From an uncultured Verrucomicrobiota bacterium (lineage in GTDB: Bacteria > Verrucomicrobiota > Kiritimatiellia > CAIVKH01), in the NCBI GenBank assembly GCA_937872895.1, contig CALMUP010000030.1, positions 20,729 to 84,728 of the forward strand: a stretch of DNA of 64,000 bases. The letters are read 5' to 3'. The notes beneath the pieces are model-generated. The model saw nothing but the letters and a program-made list of their open reading frames with translations. It did not search any database and was not told where the DNA came from. The translations under genes were made by a program, and so were the position numbers. Shown in pieces: positions 52,112-61,374 of the stretch (the stretch's first letter is position 1; the number at the start of each line of letters is the position of its first letter).

Positions 52112-53247
52112 CGGAAGCCCCGTCAGCCACCTGCGAGCTGGGCGCGCCGGGCCCCGCCGGATCCCGGGAAGCGGTGTTCACCGGTGCTTGGCGCATCGAC
52201 ACGGTCCGGTTCTCCCGACCCGATCCGGCCGCACCGGATGCCTGGACCGGTTGCCGTCGCCTCATCATGAAGGATGGCGGGATCACCGCCTGGGATTCCA
52301 GCCTCGTCGTGTACCTGCGCCAACTCGCCGCCTCGGCCCACGCCGCCGGGGTGGAGCTGGATGACACAGCCCTGCCCGAAGGGGTGCGCCGCCTGCTGCG
52401 CCTGGCCGATGCCGTGCCCGAACGCAAGGGAGCGCGCCGCGGGAAACAAAGCGATCCCTGGCTTGCCCGGGTCGGTATCCGCGCCCAGCGCGGTTGGGCC
52501 GACCTGGTCTCCTCGATCCGGTTCGTGGGCGAATTGACCCTGGCGTTCGTCGCCATGCTGCGCGGGCGGGCCCGCTACCGGAAATCCGACCTGCGCGCCG
52601 TGTTCCATGAATGCGGGCCAGGTGCATTGCCCATCGTCTCCCTGATCAGTCTGCTGGTGGGCATGATCCTCGCCTTCCTCGGCTCCGTGCAGCTTCGGAT
52701 GTTCGGTGCCGAGGTATTCATCGCCAACGGGGTGGCCGTCGGCATGGTCCGCGAAATGGGCGCCTTGATGACGGGGATCATCATGGCCGGTCGCACCGGG
52801 GCCGCGTTTGCCGCGCGCCTCGGCACCATGCAAGTGAACGAGGAGGTGGATGCCTTGCAGACCATGGGATTCTCGCCGATGGAGTTCCTGGTCCTGCCTC
52901 GCGCCCTGGCGCTGATCGTGATGATGCCGCTGCTCGCCATCTATGCCAACGTGATGGGCATCCTCGGCGGCGCGCTGGTTGGCGTCCTGATGCTGGACCT
53001 GACCGCCATCCAGTATTACCAGCAGACCATCGGCGCGCTCAGCCTGCAATCCATCATGGCCGGATTGATCAAGGCCTCGGTCTTCGGTGTGCTCATTGCG
53101 ATCTCCGGCTGCATGCAGGGCATCCGTTGCGGGCGCAGTGCCCTGGCCGTGGGTGAAGCCACGACCGCAGCCGTGGTCAACGCCATTGTCTACATCGTCG
53201 TGGCCACCTCCACCATTTCCATCATTTATGTCCTGACGGGTTTCTGA
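52108..53247 (+). CDS. mlaE: MlaE-like lipid transport permease with N-terminal STAS domain
   Basis: 379 aa. Residues about 20-90 form a STAS (MlaB-like) domain with WDSSLVVYL near 62-70 (Ser as in anti-anti-sigma-type folds). The rest is the MlaE permease: five or six spans, with the family signature VREMGALMTGIIMAGRTGAAFAA near residue 210 and NEEVDALQTMGFSPMEFLVLPR. Fusing MlaB to MlaE leaves no need for a separate mlaB gene. It moves phospholipids between membranes with MlaF ATPase. It starts 4 bp inside the preceding gene. Confidence 0.9.
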   Translation: MTEAPSATCELGAPGPAGSREAVFTGAWRIDTVRFSRPDPAAPDAWTGCRRLIMKDGGITAWDSSLVVYLRQLAASAHAAGVELDDTALPEGVRRLLRLADAVPERKGARRGKQSDPWLARVGIRAQRGWADLVSSIRFVGELTLAFVAMLRGRARYRKSDLRAVFHECGPGALPIVSLISLLVGMILAFLGSVQLRMFGAEVFIANGVAVGMVREMGALMTGIIMAGRTGAAFAARLGTMQVNEEVDALQTMGFSPMEFLVLPRALALIVMMPLLAIYANVMGILGGALVGVLMLDLTAIQYYQQTIGALSLQSIMAGLIKASVFGVLIAISGCMQGIRCGRSALAVGEATTAAVVNAIVYIVVATSTISIIYVLTGF

Positions 53248-53249
53248 CC

Positions 53250-54008
53250 ATGAGCGATGCGCACGTCCAGATCGACAACCTGACCATGGCATTCGGTGAT
53301 TTCCTGATCCAGCGGGACCTCACCTTCACCATCAACCGCAGCGACATCTTCATCATCATGGGCGGCAGCGGATGTGGCAAGAGCACGTTGCTGCGCCACC
53401 TCGTCGGCCTCAAGTCCCCCGCGCGCGGCACGATCCGCTACAACGGCGTGAGCTTCTGGGAGGCCCCTGAACCGGAGCGCGCGAAGCTGATGCAGAAGAT
53501 CGGTATTCTTTACCAGAGCGGCGCCCTGTGGAGCTCGATGACGCTGGCCGAGAACATCGCCATCCCGCTCGAGGCCTACACCACCTTGTCGCCCGCCGAC
53601 ATCCGCGAGGTGGTCGCGCTCAAGCTGGCGCTGGTCGGCCTCGCCGGGTTCGAGGACTATTATCCCTCCGAAATCAGCGGCGGCATGCGCAAACGGGCCG
53701 GCCTGGCCCGGGCCATGGCCCTGGATCCCGACATTCTCTATTTTGACGAACCCTCCGCCGGCCTCGATCCGATCAGCGCCAAGCTGCTGGACGACCTCAT
53801 CCTCGAACTGCGCGACAGCCTCGGCTCCACCATCGTCGTGGTCACCCACGAGCTCGCCAGCATCTTCGCCATCGGCAACAACTCCGTCTTTCTCGATCCC
53901 GAGACGAAGACCATGATCGCCCAGGGCGATCCCAACCAGTTGCTGGCATCGTGTGATGATCCCAAGGTGCAGAAGTTCCTGCGCCGCGGCGTGGAGGAGG
54001 GGGCCTGA
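53250..54008 (+). CDS. mlaF: MlaF-like ABC transporter ATPase
   Basis: 252 aa. Walker A is GGSGCGKSTLLRHL near residue 38, the Q-loop LYQSGALWSSMTLAEN, the ABC signature SGGMRKRAGLARAMAL near 145 and Walker B DILYFDEPSAGLDP, with a downstream VTHELASIF switch His. SGGMRKR, rather than SGGQ, is the hallmark of MlaF/Mkl-type lipid importers. It lies 3 nt after mlaE. Confidence 0.95.
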   Translation: MSDAHVQIDNLTMAFGDFLIQRDLTFTINRSDIFIIMGGSGCGKSTLLRHLVGLKSPARGTIRYNGVSFWEAPEPERAKLMQKIGILYQSGALWSSMTLAENIAIPLEAYTTLSPADIREVVALKLALVGLAGFEDYYPSEISGGMRKRAGLARAMALDPDILYFDEPSAGLDPISAKLLDDLILELRDSLGSTIVVVTHELASIFAIGNNSVFLDPETKTMIAQGDPNQLLASCDDPKVQKFLRRGVEEGA

Positions 54009-54036
54009 TCCGGCCGCCAAACCGAAAGGAACACCT

Positions 54037-54891
54037 ATGAGTACCAAGACCAATCCAACCATCGTGGGCGCCTTCGTCGTCGGCGCGATCGCCATCTCGG
54101 TCATCGCCGTGATGGTGCTCGGCGGCTCGTCGTTCTTCGACAAGCGCTTCGAGTGTATCGTCTATTTCGAGGAATCGATCAGCGGACTCGATGTCGGCGC
54201 TCCGGTCGAGTTCCAGGGGGTGCGCGTCGGCACCGTCACCGATGTCCGCCTCGAGGTCTATTCGAAGGCGGGCGAACTGCTCCGGCCCGTACGCCTGCAG
54301 CTCGAGGGGGGACGGTTTCATCATGTTGACGCGCCGCGGCACGAGGGCGACAGCGAAGCGGGCATGAACCGCATGGTGGATGAACACGGATTGCGCGCCC
54401 GCCTGGCCAGCCAGAGCCTGCTGACCGGCAAGCTCAAGATCGAACTCGGCCTCCATCCCACCACCCCGGTCGTCCGCCTGAACCGGCATACCGATGTCTT
54501 CGAGCTGCCCACATTGCCTTCCGCCCTGCGCCAGGTGAAGCAGGACCTGTCCCAGTTGCCGATCGCCGACATGATCGCCGAATCCCACGAGGCGATCCAA
54601 CGGGTGTCCCTCCTGCTGGACCCGGACGTCACCGGCCGCACCATCAAGAAACTGAACACCACCCTGGACAACCTGTCCTCGATGTTGAGCAAACTCGACC
54701 AGCGCATCGATCCGCTGCTGCTCAGCATGACCCGCACCTCCGATCAGGCCGGGGCCTTCCTCAACCAGGATTCGGACCTGCGCGCCGAACTGGGCCTGCT
54801 TGTCATCGAGATCCGCAAAACGAGCCAGTCGATGCGGCTGCTCACCGATTACCTTGAACAGCATCCGGAAGCCATCCTGAGGGGGAAATAA
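54037..54891 (+). CDS. mlaD: MCE-domain protein MlaD-like
   Basis: 284 aa. I chose the ATG at 54037, with GAAAGGA 8 nt upstream. A single N-terminal membrane anchor (VGAFVVGAIAISVIAVMVLGG) is followed by the MCE core (YFEESISGLDVGAPVEFQGVRVGTV) and a helical C-terminal part (DNLSSMLSKLDQRIDPLLLS). It should bind lipid in the periplasm and form the hexameric substrate ring. Last residues end 2 nt before the lipoprotein gene. Confidence 0.93.
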   Translation: MSTKTNPTIVGAFVVGAIAISVIAVMVLGGSSFFDKRFECIVYFEESISGLDVGAPVEFQGVRVGTVTDVRLEVYSKAGELLRPVRLQLEGGRFHHVDAPRHEGDSEAGMNRMVDEHGLRARLASQSLLTGKLKIELGLHPTTPVVRLNRHTDVFELPTLPSALRQVKQDLSQLPIADMIAESHEAIQRVSLLLDPDVTGRTIKKLNTTLDNLSSMLSKLDQRIDPLLLSMTRTSDQAGAFLNQDSDLRAELGLLVIEIRKTSQSMRLLTDYLEQHPEAILRGK

Positions 54892-54892
54892 C

Positions 54893-55495
54893 ATGAAGCT
54901 GCGCCACCTTGTCATCACCACCGTTTCACCGATCCTCCTGCTGCTCGCCGGCGGATGCGCTACCAGTCCCGCTCCCGACCTGTATGTCTTCAGCGCCGAG
55001 GATGGCTGGCGCACCGTTGCCGTCCGCGACCAGGCGAAAAGCGCCTTCACCGTGCGCTTCGCCCCGGTGAACCTGCCGGCCTACCTCGACCGCCCGCTTC
55101 TCGTCGTGCGCGAGGGCGATATGCAGATACGGGTCGAGCAGTTCCACCGCTGGGGCATCCCGTTGAACATGACGGTCGTGGAGATCCTCGGCGCATCCAT
55201 CGCCCGGGACAAGCCGGATGCCTACGTGGACGTGGTTGCGCAGCGCGCTCCCCCCGCACCCGGGTACCTGGTCCATGTCGATATCGTCCGCCTCGATGGC
55301 GAACTCGGCGGGGACGTCGAGCTGATCGCCCAGTGGCGGGTCACCCGTGGCGGAACCGGCGACCGTGAGGTCGTGGCCCAGCGGCTCGCCCGGTACGAGG
55401 AACCGACCTCCGGCAAGAACCACGCCGCCTACGTGGACGCCATCCGCAAGGTGCTGGCCCGCATGGGCACGGACATCGCGGCCGTGATGGAGTAA
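54893..55495 (+). CDS. Transport-auxiliary lipoprotein, PqiC/MlaA-associated family
   Basis: 200 aa. Signal with lipobox-like LLLLAGGC near residue 21. The rest has the ABC-transporter auxiliary (PqiC/DUF330) layout: YLDRPLLVVREGDMQIRVEQF near 70, then RWGIPLNMTVVEIL and a YVDAIRKVLARM C-terminus. Related lipoproteins sit in the outer membrane and bridge to MCE proteins. It starts 2 nt after mlaD. Confidence 0.85.
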   Translation: MKLRHLVITTVSPILLLLAGGCATSPAPDLYVFSAEDGWRTVAVRDQAKSAFTVRFAPVNLPAYLDRPLLVVREGDMQIRVEQFHRWGIPLNMTVVEILGASIARDKPDAYVDVVAQRAPPAPGYLVHVDIVRLDGELGGDVELIAQWRVTRGGTGDREVVAQRLARYEEPTSGKNHAAYVDAIRKVLARMGTDIAAVME

Positions 55496-55514
55496 TCACC
55501 CCAAGGAGCACTTC

Positions 55515-55649
55515 ATGCCGATCCATTCCTGGCTGACCCTGTCGCGCGCCATCATACCGCTGACGGTCGCCCGTCACGCCATAAACCGCCTGGTCCTTTT
55601 GTCCATGCGCGTTAGGGTAGATTCAAGCAAACGAAGGCCTCACCTATGA
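55515..55649 (+). CDS. Possible 44-codon leader ORF before the RND operon
   Basis: An ATG at 55515 has AAGGAG 7 nt upstream and an open frame of 44 codons (MPIHSWLTLSRAIIPLTVAR...) that ends in TGA at 55647-55649, overlapping the next gene's ATG by 4 bp. The strong site and overlap suggest real translation and coupling, but there are no recognisable motifs and codon use was not tested. Could be a leader peptide or a small membrane-active protein. Confidence 0.4.
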   Translation: MPIHSWLTLSRAIIPLTVARHAINRLVLLSMRVRVDSSKRRPHL

Positions 55650-56782
55650 ACCGACCGATTGCATGCCGCGCGAGCCTCCCCTTGGCCGCCGTTTCGACCC
55701 TCCTGGTGCTTTCCTGCCGCGAAGCACCTCCACCCGCCGCCCCGCCGCCCGTGCCGGTAATCGCCGCCGAGGTCATCGTGCGCGACCAGCCGGTGTACTT
55801 CGAAAGCATGGCGCAGGCGCTCGGGTCGCAGGATGTGGAAATCCGGGCCCGGGTGGAAGGCATCCTGGAACAGGTCCACTTCAGCGAAGGAACCGTAGTC
55901 AAGGCCGGCGACCTGCTCTACACCATCGACCCGAAAACGCTCGAGGCGAACCTCGATCAGGCCAAGGGCAACCTCGTGCAGGCCGAGGCCGCGCTCGACA
56001 AGGCAAGACGCGATGTCGCCCGGTTGACCCCGCTGTGGGAGAAAAATGCGATCTCACGGCAGATGCTCGACGATGCCCTCGCCGCTGAACGCTCGGCCAA
56101 GGGATCGGTCAACACCGCCAAGGCCGCCGTGGAGAATACCCGTATCCAGCTCGGTTACACGGAAATCCGCGCCCCGATCGACGGCATCATCGGAAAGACC
56201 GAGGTCAAGCCCGGCAACCTGGTCGGCCGCGGCCAGAACACGCTGCTCACCACGATCTCCAGCGTGGACCCAATCCACTTCCGCTACAGCGTCAGTGAGC
56301 AGGAATACCTCGCCTGGCGTCGCCAGCACCCCGCCGACCGCGAAGCCCGCTCCGCCGGCAGCAACGTCTTCGAACTCGTTCTTTCCGATGGCTCCGTGCA
56401 CGACGGACTGGGAAGCGTGGTGTTCGCCGACCGCAACGTCGACCCCACGACCGGAACCCTGTTGCTCGAAGTCGCCTTCCCGAACCCCGGCGACATTCTC
56501 CGCCCCGGCCAGTTCGGCCGCGTGCGCGTGCCGATCCGCCGGATCAAGGATGCGGTGCTTGTACCCCAGCGCGCTGTTTCCGAACTGCAGGCCACCTATT
56601 CGGTCTATGTCGTCACCGCCGACCAGAAGGCCGAGTTCCGCAAGGTCACCCCCGGCCCGCGGATCGGATCCCTGATCGTGATCGAGCAGGGGTTGTCCCC
56701 CGGCGAGGTGGTCATCACCGAAGGCGGCCAGAAGGTCCGCAACCAGACCCCGGTCGCCGTCACCCTCCGCCCGGTCGAGTAA
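55646..56782 (+). CDS. RND efflux periplasmic adaptor (MexA/AcrA type)
   Basis: 378 aa lipoprotein-type (LLVLSC near residue 23). It joins the inner-membrane pump to the outer-membrane channel. The barrel-sandwich and coiled-coil region show EIRARVEGILEQVHFSEGTVV and VRIQLGYTEIRAPIDGIIGKTEV; the beta-barrel and proximal regions follow (ILRPGQFGRVRVPI, VPQRAVSELQATYSVYVV). Its start overlaps a possible leader ORF; the pump gene begins 4 nt after its stop. Confidence 0.95.
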   Translation: MNRPIACRASLPLAAVSTLLVLSCREAPPPAAPPPVPVIAAEVIVRDQPVYFESMAQALGSQDVEIRARVEGILEQVHFSEGTVVKAGDLLYTIDPKTLEANLDQAKGNLVQAEAALDKARRDVARLTPLWEKNAISRQMLDDALAAERSAKGSVNTAKAAVENTRIQLGYTEIRAPIDGIIGKTEVKPGNLVGRGQNTLLTTISSVDPIHFRYSVSEQEYLAWRRQHPADREARSAGSNVFELVLSDGSVHDGLGSVVFADRNVDPTTGTLLLEVAFPNPGDILRPGQFGRVRVPIRRIKDAVLVPQRAVSELQATYSVYVVTADQKAEFRKVTPGPRIGSLIVIEQGLSPGEVVITEGGQKVRNQTPVAVTLRPVE

Positions 56783-56785
56783 GCC

Positions 56786-59700
56786 ATGGCCCAGTTCTTC
56801 ATCCGCCGGCCCATCGTGGCCATGGTGATCTCGATCCTGATTGTCCTGATCGGGTTGAAGACCCTGGTGTCGCTGCCCATCGAGCAGTATCCGCAACTCG
56901 CCCCGCCAAACATCCAGGTCACCGCGACCTACCCGGGCGCCAGTGCCGAGGTGGTCGAGCAGTCGGTCGCCACGCCGATCGAACAACAGGTCAACGGCGT
57001 TGACAACATGATCTACATGAAGTCGCTGAACTCCAGCGACGGCCGCATGTTGCTTAACGTGACCTTCGATGTCGGTGTCTCCCTCGACAACGCGAACATG
57101 CTGACCCAGAACCGCGTCGCCCAGGCCCAATCGCGCCTTGCCCAGGAGGTCATCGCCCAGGGCGTGACGGTGAAGAAGGTCAATCCCAGCATCCTGATGG
57201 TGGTCTCGATCTACAGCCCGAACGACACCTACGACAGCCTGTTCCTGAACAACTACGCCGTGCTGAACGTGAAGGACGCCCTGCTGCGCGTGCCCGGCAT
57301 CTCGCAGGTGGACATGGCCGGTGGCGCGGAATACGGCATGCGCATCTGGCTGCAGCCCGACAAGCTGGCCAAGCTCGGCCTGACCCCGGCCGATGTCATC
57401 GGCGCCATCCGCGAGCAGAACCTCCAGGCCCCGGCCGGCCAGATCGGCGGCGCGCCGTCGGGCCCCGATCAGGAATTCACCTTCACCGTGCGCGCACCCG
57501 GCCGCCTGTCCTCGCCCGAGGAGTTCGGCGAGATCCTCGTGCGCTCGACCGATGACGGCCGCCAGGTGCGCGTGAAGGATGTGGCCCGCGTCGAGCTGGG
57601 TGGCGAGTTCTACAAGTCGTTCGGCCGCTACAACGGGAAGGAAGCCGGCGTGCTGCTGATCTACCTGCTGCCCGGCGCGAACCAGATCGAGAGCGCCAAC
57701 GGCATCTATGCCGAGCTGGAAAACCTGAAGCAGTTCTTCCCCGGCGATGTCGACTACGCGATCACCTACGACTCGACACCCGCGGTCAAGGCCTCGATCG
57801 AGGAGATCTTCGTGACCCTGTACGAGGCGATCATCCTCGTGGTCCTCGTCGTCTTCATCTTCCTGCAGAACGCGCGCGCGACCCTGATCCCGCTGCTCGC
57901 CATCCCGGTTTCGCTGATCGGCACGTTCGCGCTGTTCCCCGCCCTCGGCTTCTCGATCAACACGCTGTCGATGTTCGGCCTGGTCCTCGCCATCGGTACG
58001 GTCGTCGACGATGCCATTGTCGTGGTCGAGGCGGTGATGCACCACATCGAGCAGGGCAAGTCGCCACGCGAGGCGACCGAGCAGGCGATGCGCGAGGTGA
58101 CCGGTCCGGTCATCGGCACCTCGCTGATCATGGTCGCGGTGTTCGTCCCGGTCGCCTTCATCGGCGGCCTGACCGGCCGCATGTACGAGCAGTTCGCCCT
58201 GACCATCGCCGTCTCGGTCCTGATCTCCACGGTCTGCGCCCTGTCGCTCAGCCCGGCCCTGGCCAGCCTGTTGCTGAAGCCGAACGACCTAAGCCGCTCC
58301 CCGCTGCGCTGGTTCTACCGCCAGTTCAACCGCGGCTTCAACCGCACCACCGAGGCCTATGTCGGCCTGACCGCGCGGCTGGCCCGCCGCGCCTTCCTCA
58401 GCATCGTGATCATCGCCGCCGTCGCGGGCGGGGCAGGGTGGCTGGGGCGGGTGGTCCCGGCCGGCTTCGTGCCGATCGAGGACCAGGGTATCCTGCTGGC
58501 CAACCTGCAACTGCCCAAGGCCGCCTCGCTGGAACGCACCCGCGAGATCGCCCGCCGTGTCGAGGATGTGCTCGCCACCACGCCGGGCGTGACGTCCTTT
58601 AACGTGGTCGGCGGCATGTCGTTCATCAGCGGCACCTTCTCGCCCAGCGCCGCCTCGTTTTTCATCCGCCTTGACCCGTGGGAGGAACGCACCACCCCGG
58701 AAACACAGTTACGCGGCCTGATGATGACCCTGCGCCAACGCATGGCGGCGATCCCCGAAGGCGTGGCCTTCCCGTTCGTTCCGCCAACCTTGCCCGGCTT
58801 CGGTGCCTCCGGTGGCTTCACCATCCTGCTGCAGGACCGCAGCGGCACCCTGTCCGTCGAGGAGCTCGGCGCCCAGACCCAGGCCTTTATCGCCGCCTGC
58901 CAGGAACGTCCCGAGCTATCCGGTCTGTTCACCGCGTTTGATCCGACCGTACCGCAGATCGACCTGGCGGTGGACCGCGAAAAGGCGCGCACCCTCGGCG
59001 TGCCGTTGCCCGATGTGTTCACCACGCTGCAAGCCTCGCTGGGCGGTGCCTACGTGAATGACTTCAACCGCTTCGGTCGCCTGTACCGCGTATTCGTCCA
59101 GGCCGAGGCGGACTTCCGCCAGAAACCGGAGGACATCGGACAGTTCTATGTGCGCAGCCAGACCACCGGGGCGATGATCCCGTTGTCCACGCTGGTCACC
59201 GTCACGCCGTCGGCCGGCGCGGAAATGACGGTGCGCTACAACCTGCTGCGTTCGGCGGAGATTACCGGGCAAGCCGGGCCCGGCTACAGTTCCGGTCAGG
59301 CCATGGCCGCGCTGGAGGAGGTGGCCGCCGACGTGTTGCCCCGCGAGATGGGATATGCCTTTTCCGGCCTGAGTTTCCAGGAACGCAATGCGCCGAGCTC
59401 CGCGCCAACGATGATCCTCGCCGTGATCTTCGTCTTCCTGCTGCTCGCCGCGCTGTATGAAAGCTGGTCGCTGCCGTGGAGCGTGCTGCTGATCACCCCG
59501 ACCGTGATCTTCGGCTCGTTGCTTGCGGTCTGGTGGTTCGGGTTCGACAACAACGTGTATGTGCAGATCGGCTTCGTGATGCTGATCGGCCTGGCCGCGA
59601 AGAACGCGATCCTGATCGTCGAGTTCGCCAAGCTGCAGCGTGACAGCGGCAGGGAGTTGGTTGAATCCGCGGTCGAATCGGCGCGGCTCCGCTTCCGCCC

Positions 59701-59953
59701 GATCCTGATGACCGCCTTCTCGTTCATCCTCGGCGTCTGGCCGCTCGTCGTGGCCAGCGGTTCCGGCGCCAATGCGCGCCGCATGATGGGTACCGCCGTG
59801 CTGTCCGGCATGCTCGTGGCCACGGTGATCGGCGTGTTCCTGACCCCGGCCTTCTTCGTATTTGTCGAGAAACTCGCCGGGAAGGGGAAGAAGGGATCCC
59901 CGGCGGCGCCCCCGCCCGTCGACCCCGCCGCCACGCCGGGAGGTGTACCATGA
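56786..59953 (+). CDS. RND multidrug/solute efflux pump (AcrB/MexB type)
   Basis: 1055 aa, standard length. The HAE-1 signature runs through: N-terminal FFIRRPIVAMVIS, transmembrane 4 VVDDAIVVVEAV near residue 409 (the Asp-Asp proton pair), MGTAVLSGMLVATVIGVFLTPAFFV at the end, and GTFSPSAASFFIRL in the porter domain. Conserved FVPIEDQGILLANLQLPKA lies before the second porter half. Substrate is not assigned. It overlaps the channel gene by 4 bp. Confidence 0.96.
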   Translation: MAQFFIRRPIVAMVISILIVLIGLKTLVSLPIEQYPQLAPPNIQVTATYPGASAEVVEQSVATPIEQQVNGVDNMIYMKSLNSSDGRMLLNVTFDVGVSLDNANMLTQNRVAQAQSRLAQEVIAQGVTVKKVNPSILMVVSIYSPNDTYDSLFLNNYAVLNVKDALLRVPGISQVDMAGGAEYGMRIWLQPDKLAKLGLTPADVIGAIREQNLQAPAGQIGGAPSGPDQEFTFTVRAPGRLSSPEEFGEILVRSTDDGRQVRVKDVARVELGGEFYKSFGRYNGKEAGVLLIYLLPGANQIESANGIYAELENLKQFFPGDVDYAITYDSTPAVKASIEEIFVTLYEAIILVVLVVFIFLQNARATLIPLLAIPVSLIGTFALFPALGFSINTLSMFGLVLAIGTVVDDAIVVVEAVMHHIEQGKSPREATEQAMREVTGPVIGTSLIMVAVFVPVAFIGGLTGRMYEQFALTIAVSVLISTVCALSLSPALASLLLKPNDLSRSPLRWFYRQFNRGFNRTTEAYVGLTARLARRAFLSIVIIAAVAGGAGWLGRVVPAGFVPIEDQGILLANLQLPKAASLERTREIARRVEDVLATTPGVTSFNVVGGMSFISGTFSPSAASFFIRLDPWEERTTPETQLRGLMMTLRQRMAAIPEGVAFPFVPPTLPGFGASGGFTILLQDRSGTLSVEELGAQTQAFIAACQERPELSGLFTAFDPTVPQIDLAVDREKARTLGVPLPDVFTTLQASLGGAYVNDFNRFGRLYRVFVQAEADFRQKPEDIGQFYVRSQTTGAMIPLSTLVTVTPSAGAEMTVRYNLLRSAEITGQAGPGYSSGQAMAALEEVAADVLPREMGYAFSGLSFQERNAPSSAPTMILAVIFVFLLLAALYESWSLPWSVLLITPTVIFGSLLAVWWFGFDNNVYVQIGFVMLIGLAAKNAILIVEFAKLQRDSGRELVESAVESARLRFRPILMTAFSFILGVWPLVVASGSGANARRMMGTAVLSGMLVATVIGVFLTPAFFVFVEKLAGKGKKGSPAAPPPVDPAATPGGVP

Positions 59954-61374
59954 AACGCCTGTTCGTCATTCCCGCCGCCTTGCTTGCTGCCGGCCTGCTC
60001 ACCGGGTGCGCCACCGGGCCGGACTACCGCCGCCCCGAACTCGCGCTGCCGGAGACCTGGCGCCTGGAGGCCGCCGGCACGAATACCCTGGCCGATCTGC
60101 CCTGGGCCAGCCTGTACCGCGATCCGGTGTTGAGCGGATTGATCACCGAGGCGCTGACCAACAACCTCGATGTGCGCATCGCCGTCGCCCGCATCGACGA
60201 AGCCATCGCCGCCTACCGCATCCAGCGCGCCGACCTGCTGCCCGCGCTGAACGGCTCCGGCCGCTATACCAAGGCGCGCGTGGGCAACCTGCCCCCGCTG
60301 CCCGGCGCCGAGGCCGAGCAGTTCGACTTTTTCGGCGTGTTGTCGTACGAGCTGGATGTCTGGGGCCGGATCCGCCGCCTGAACGAAGCCGCCAAGGCCC
60401 GGTATCTCGCCACCGAAGAGGCCGCCGAGGTGGTGCGGGTCAGCCTGGTTGCCGGCGTGGCGTCCACCTACTTCCAGTTGCGCTCGCTCGACCGGCAGGT
60501 GGAGATCGCCGAGGCGACCCTGGTCTCGCGCAGCAATTCGCTCGAGCTCACCCGCATCAAGTTCGACGACGGCAACGGCATCGTGTCCGAACTCGATGTC
60601 GCGCAGGCACTGACCCAGGTCGCCTCCACCAAGTCCTCGATCGCCAGCCTGCGCCGCGCTGTCGCCGTCACCGAAAACGCCCTTGCCGTGCTGGTCGGTG
60701 GAGCCCCGCGGACCATGCCGCGCGGCTGGTCGATCGACGCGCAGTGGGGCCCGGACGACGTGCCGGCCGGTTTGCCCTCCGATCTGTTGCTGCGCCGTCC
60801 CGACCTGCGCGCCGCCGAACAGCAGCTCATCGCTGCCAATGCCGATATCGGCGCGGCGCGCGCCGCGTATTTCCCGTCGATCTCGCTGACCGGCGCCCTC
60901 GGCGTGCAGAGCGAGGAATTCGACGACCTGTTCGACACCGGCTTGTCGCGCGCATGGAACATCACACCCTCCATCACCGCCCCGATCTTCAACGGCGGCA
61001 AGATCCGCGCCGGGGTGCGCGTCGCCGAAGCCCGCCAGCGCACCGCCCTCGCCACCTACGAACAAGCCATCCAGACCGCTTTCCGCGAAGTCGAGGATGC
61101 CCTCATCGGCATCCAGTATCTCCGTGAACAACTCGCGGCCGACGACGAGGTGGTCGCCGCCGAACGCCACCGCCTCGACTTGGCCTACCTGCGTTACGAG
61201 GGTGGGGTGGCCAGCTACAGCGACGTGCTCGATGCCCAGCGTTTCCTGTTCAACGCCGAACTCGCTGCCGTCCAGACCCGCAACGACCTCCTCAACGCCA
61301 CCGTGCAGCTCTACAAGGCGCTCGGTGGAGGCCCGGTTGAGGTAACCGGGCCCGAGCCAGTCTATTCGCCCTGA
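59950..61374 (+). CDS. Outer-membrane efflux channel (OprM/NodT type)
   Basis: 474 aa. Lipoprotein signal with LLTGCATGPDYRRPEL near residue 20 is the classic NodT/OprM start. Two TolC-type repeats follow, with NNLDVRIAVARIDEAIAAYRIQRADLLP split near 75 and LRRPDLRAAEQQLIAANADIGAARAAYFPSISL in the second half. It forms the trimeric channel for the RND pump, completing a tripartite system. Its last 13 bp overlap the convergent isocitrate dehydrogenase gene. Confidence 0.95.
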   Translation: MKRLFVIPAALLAAGLLTGCATGPDYRRPELALPETWRLEAAGTNTLADLPWASLYRDPVLSGLITEALTNNLDVRIAVARIDEAIAAYRIQRADLLPALNGSGRYTKARVGNLPPLPGAEAEQFDFFGVLSYELDVWGRIRRLNEAAKARYLATEEAAEVVRVSLVAGVASTYFQLRSLDRQVEIAEATLVSRSNSLELTRIKFDDGNGIVSELDVAQALTQVASTKSSIASLRRAVAVTENALAVLVGGAPRTMPRGWSIDAQWGPDDVPAGLPSDLLLRRPDLRAAEQQLIAANADIGAARAAYFPSISLTGALGVQSEEFDDLFDTGLSRAWNITPSITAPIFNGGKIRAGVRVAEARQRTALATYEQAIQTAFREVEDALIGIQYLREQLAADDEVVAAERHRLDLAYLRYEGGVASYSDVLDAQRFLFNAELAAVQTRNDLLNATVQLYKALGGGPVEVTGPEPVYSP

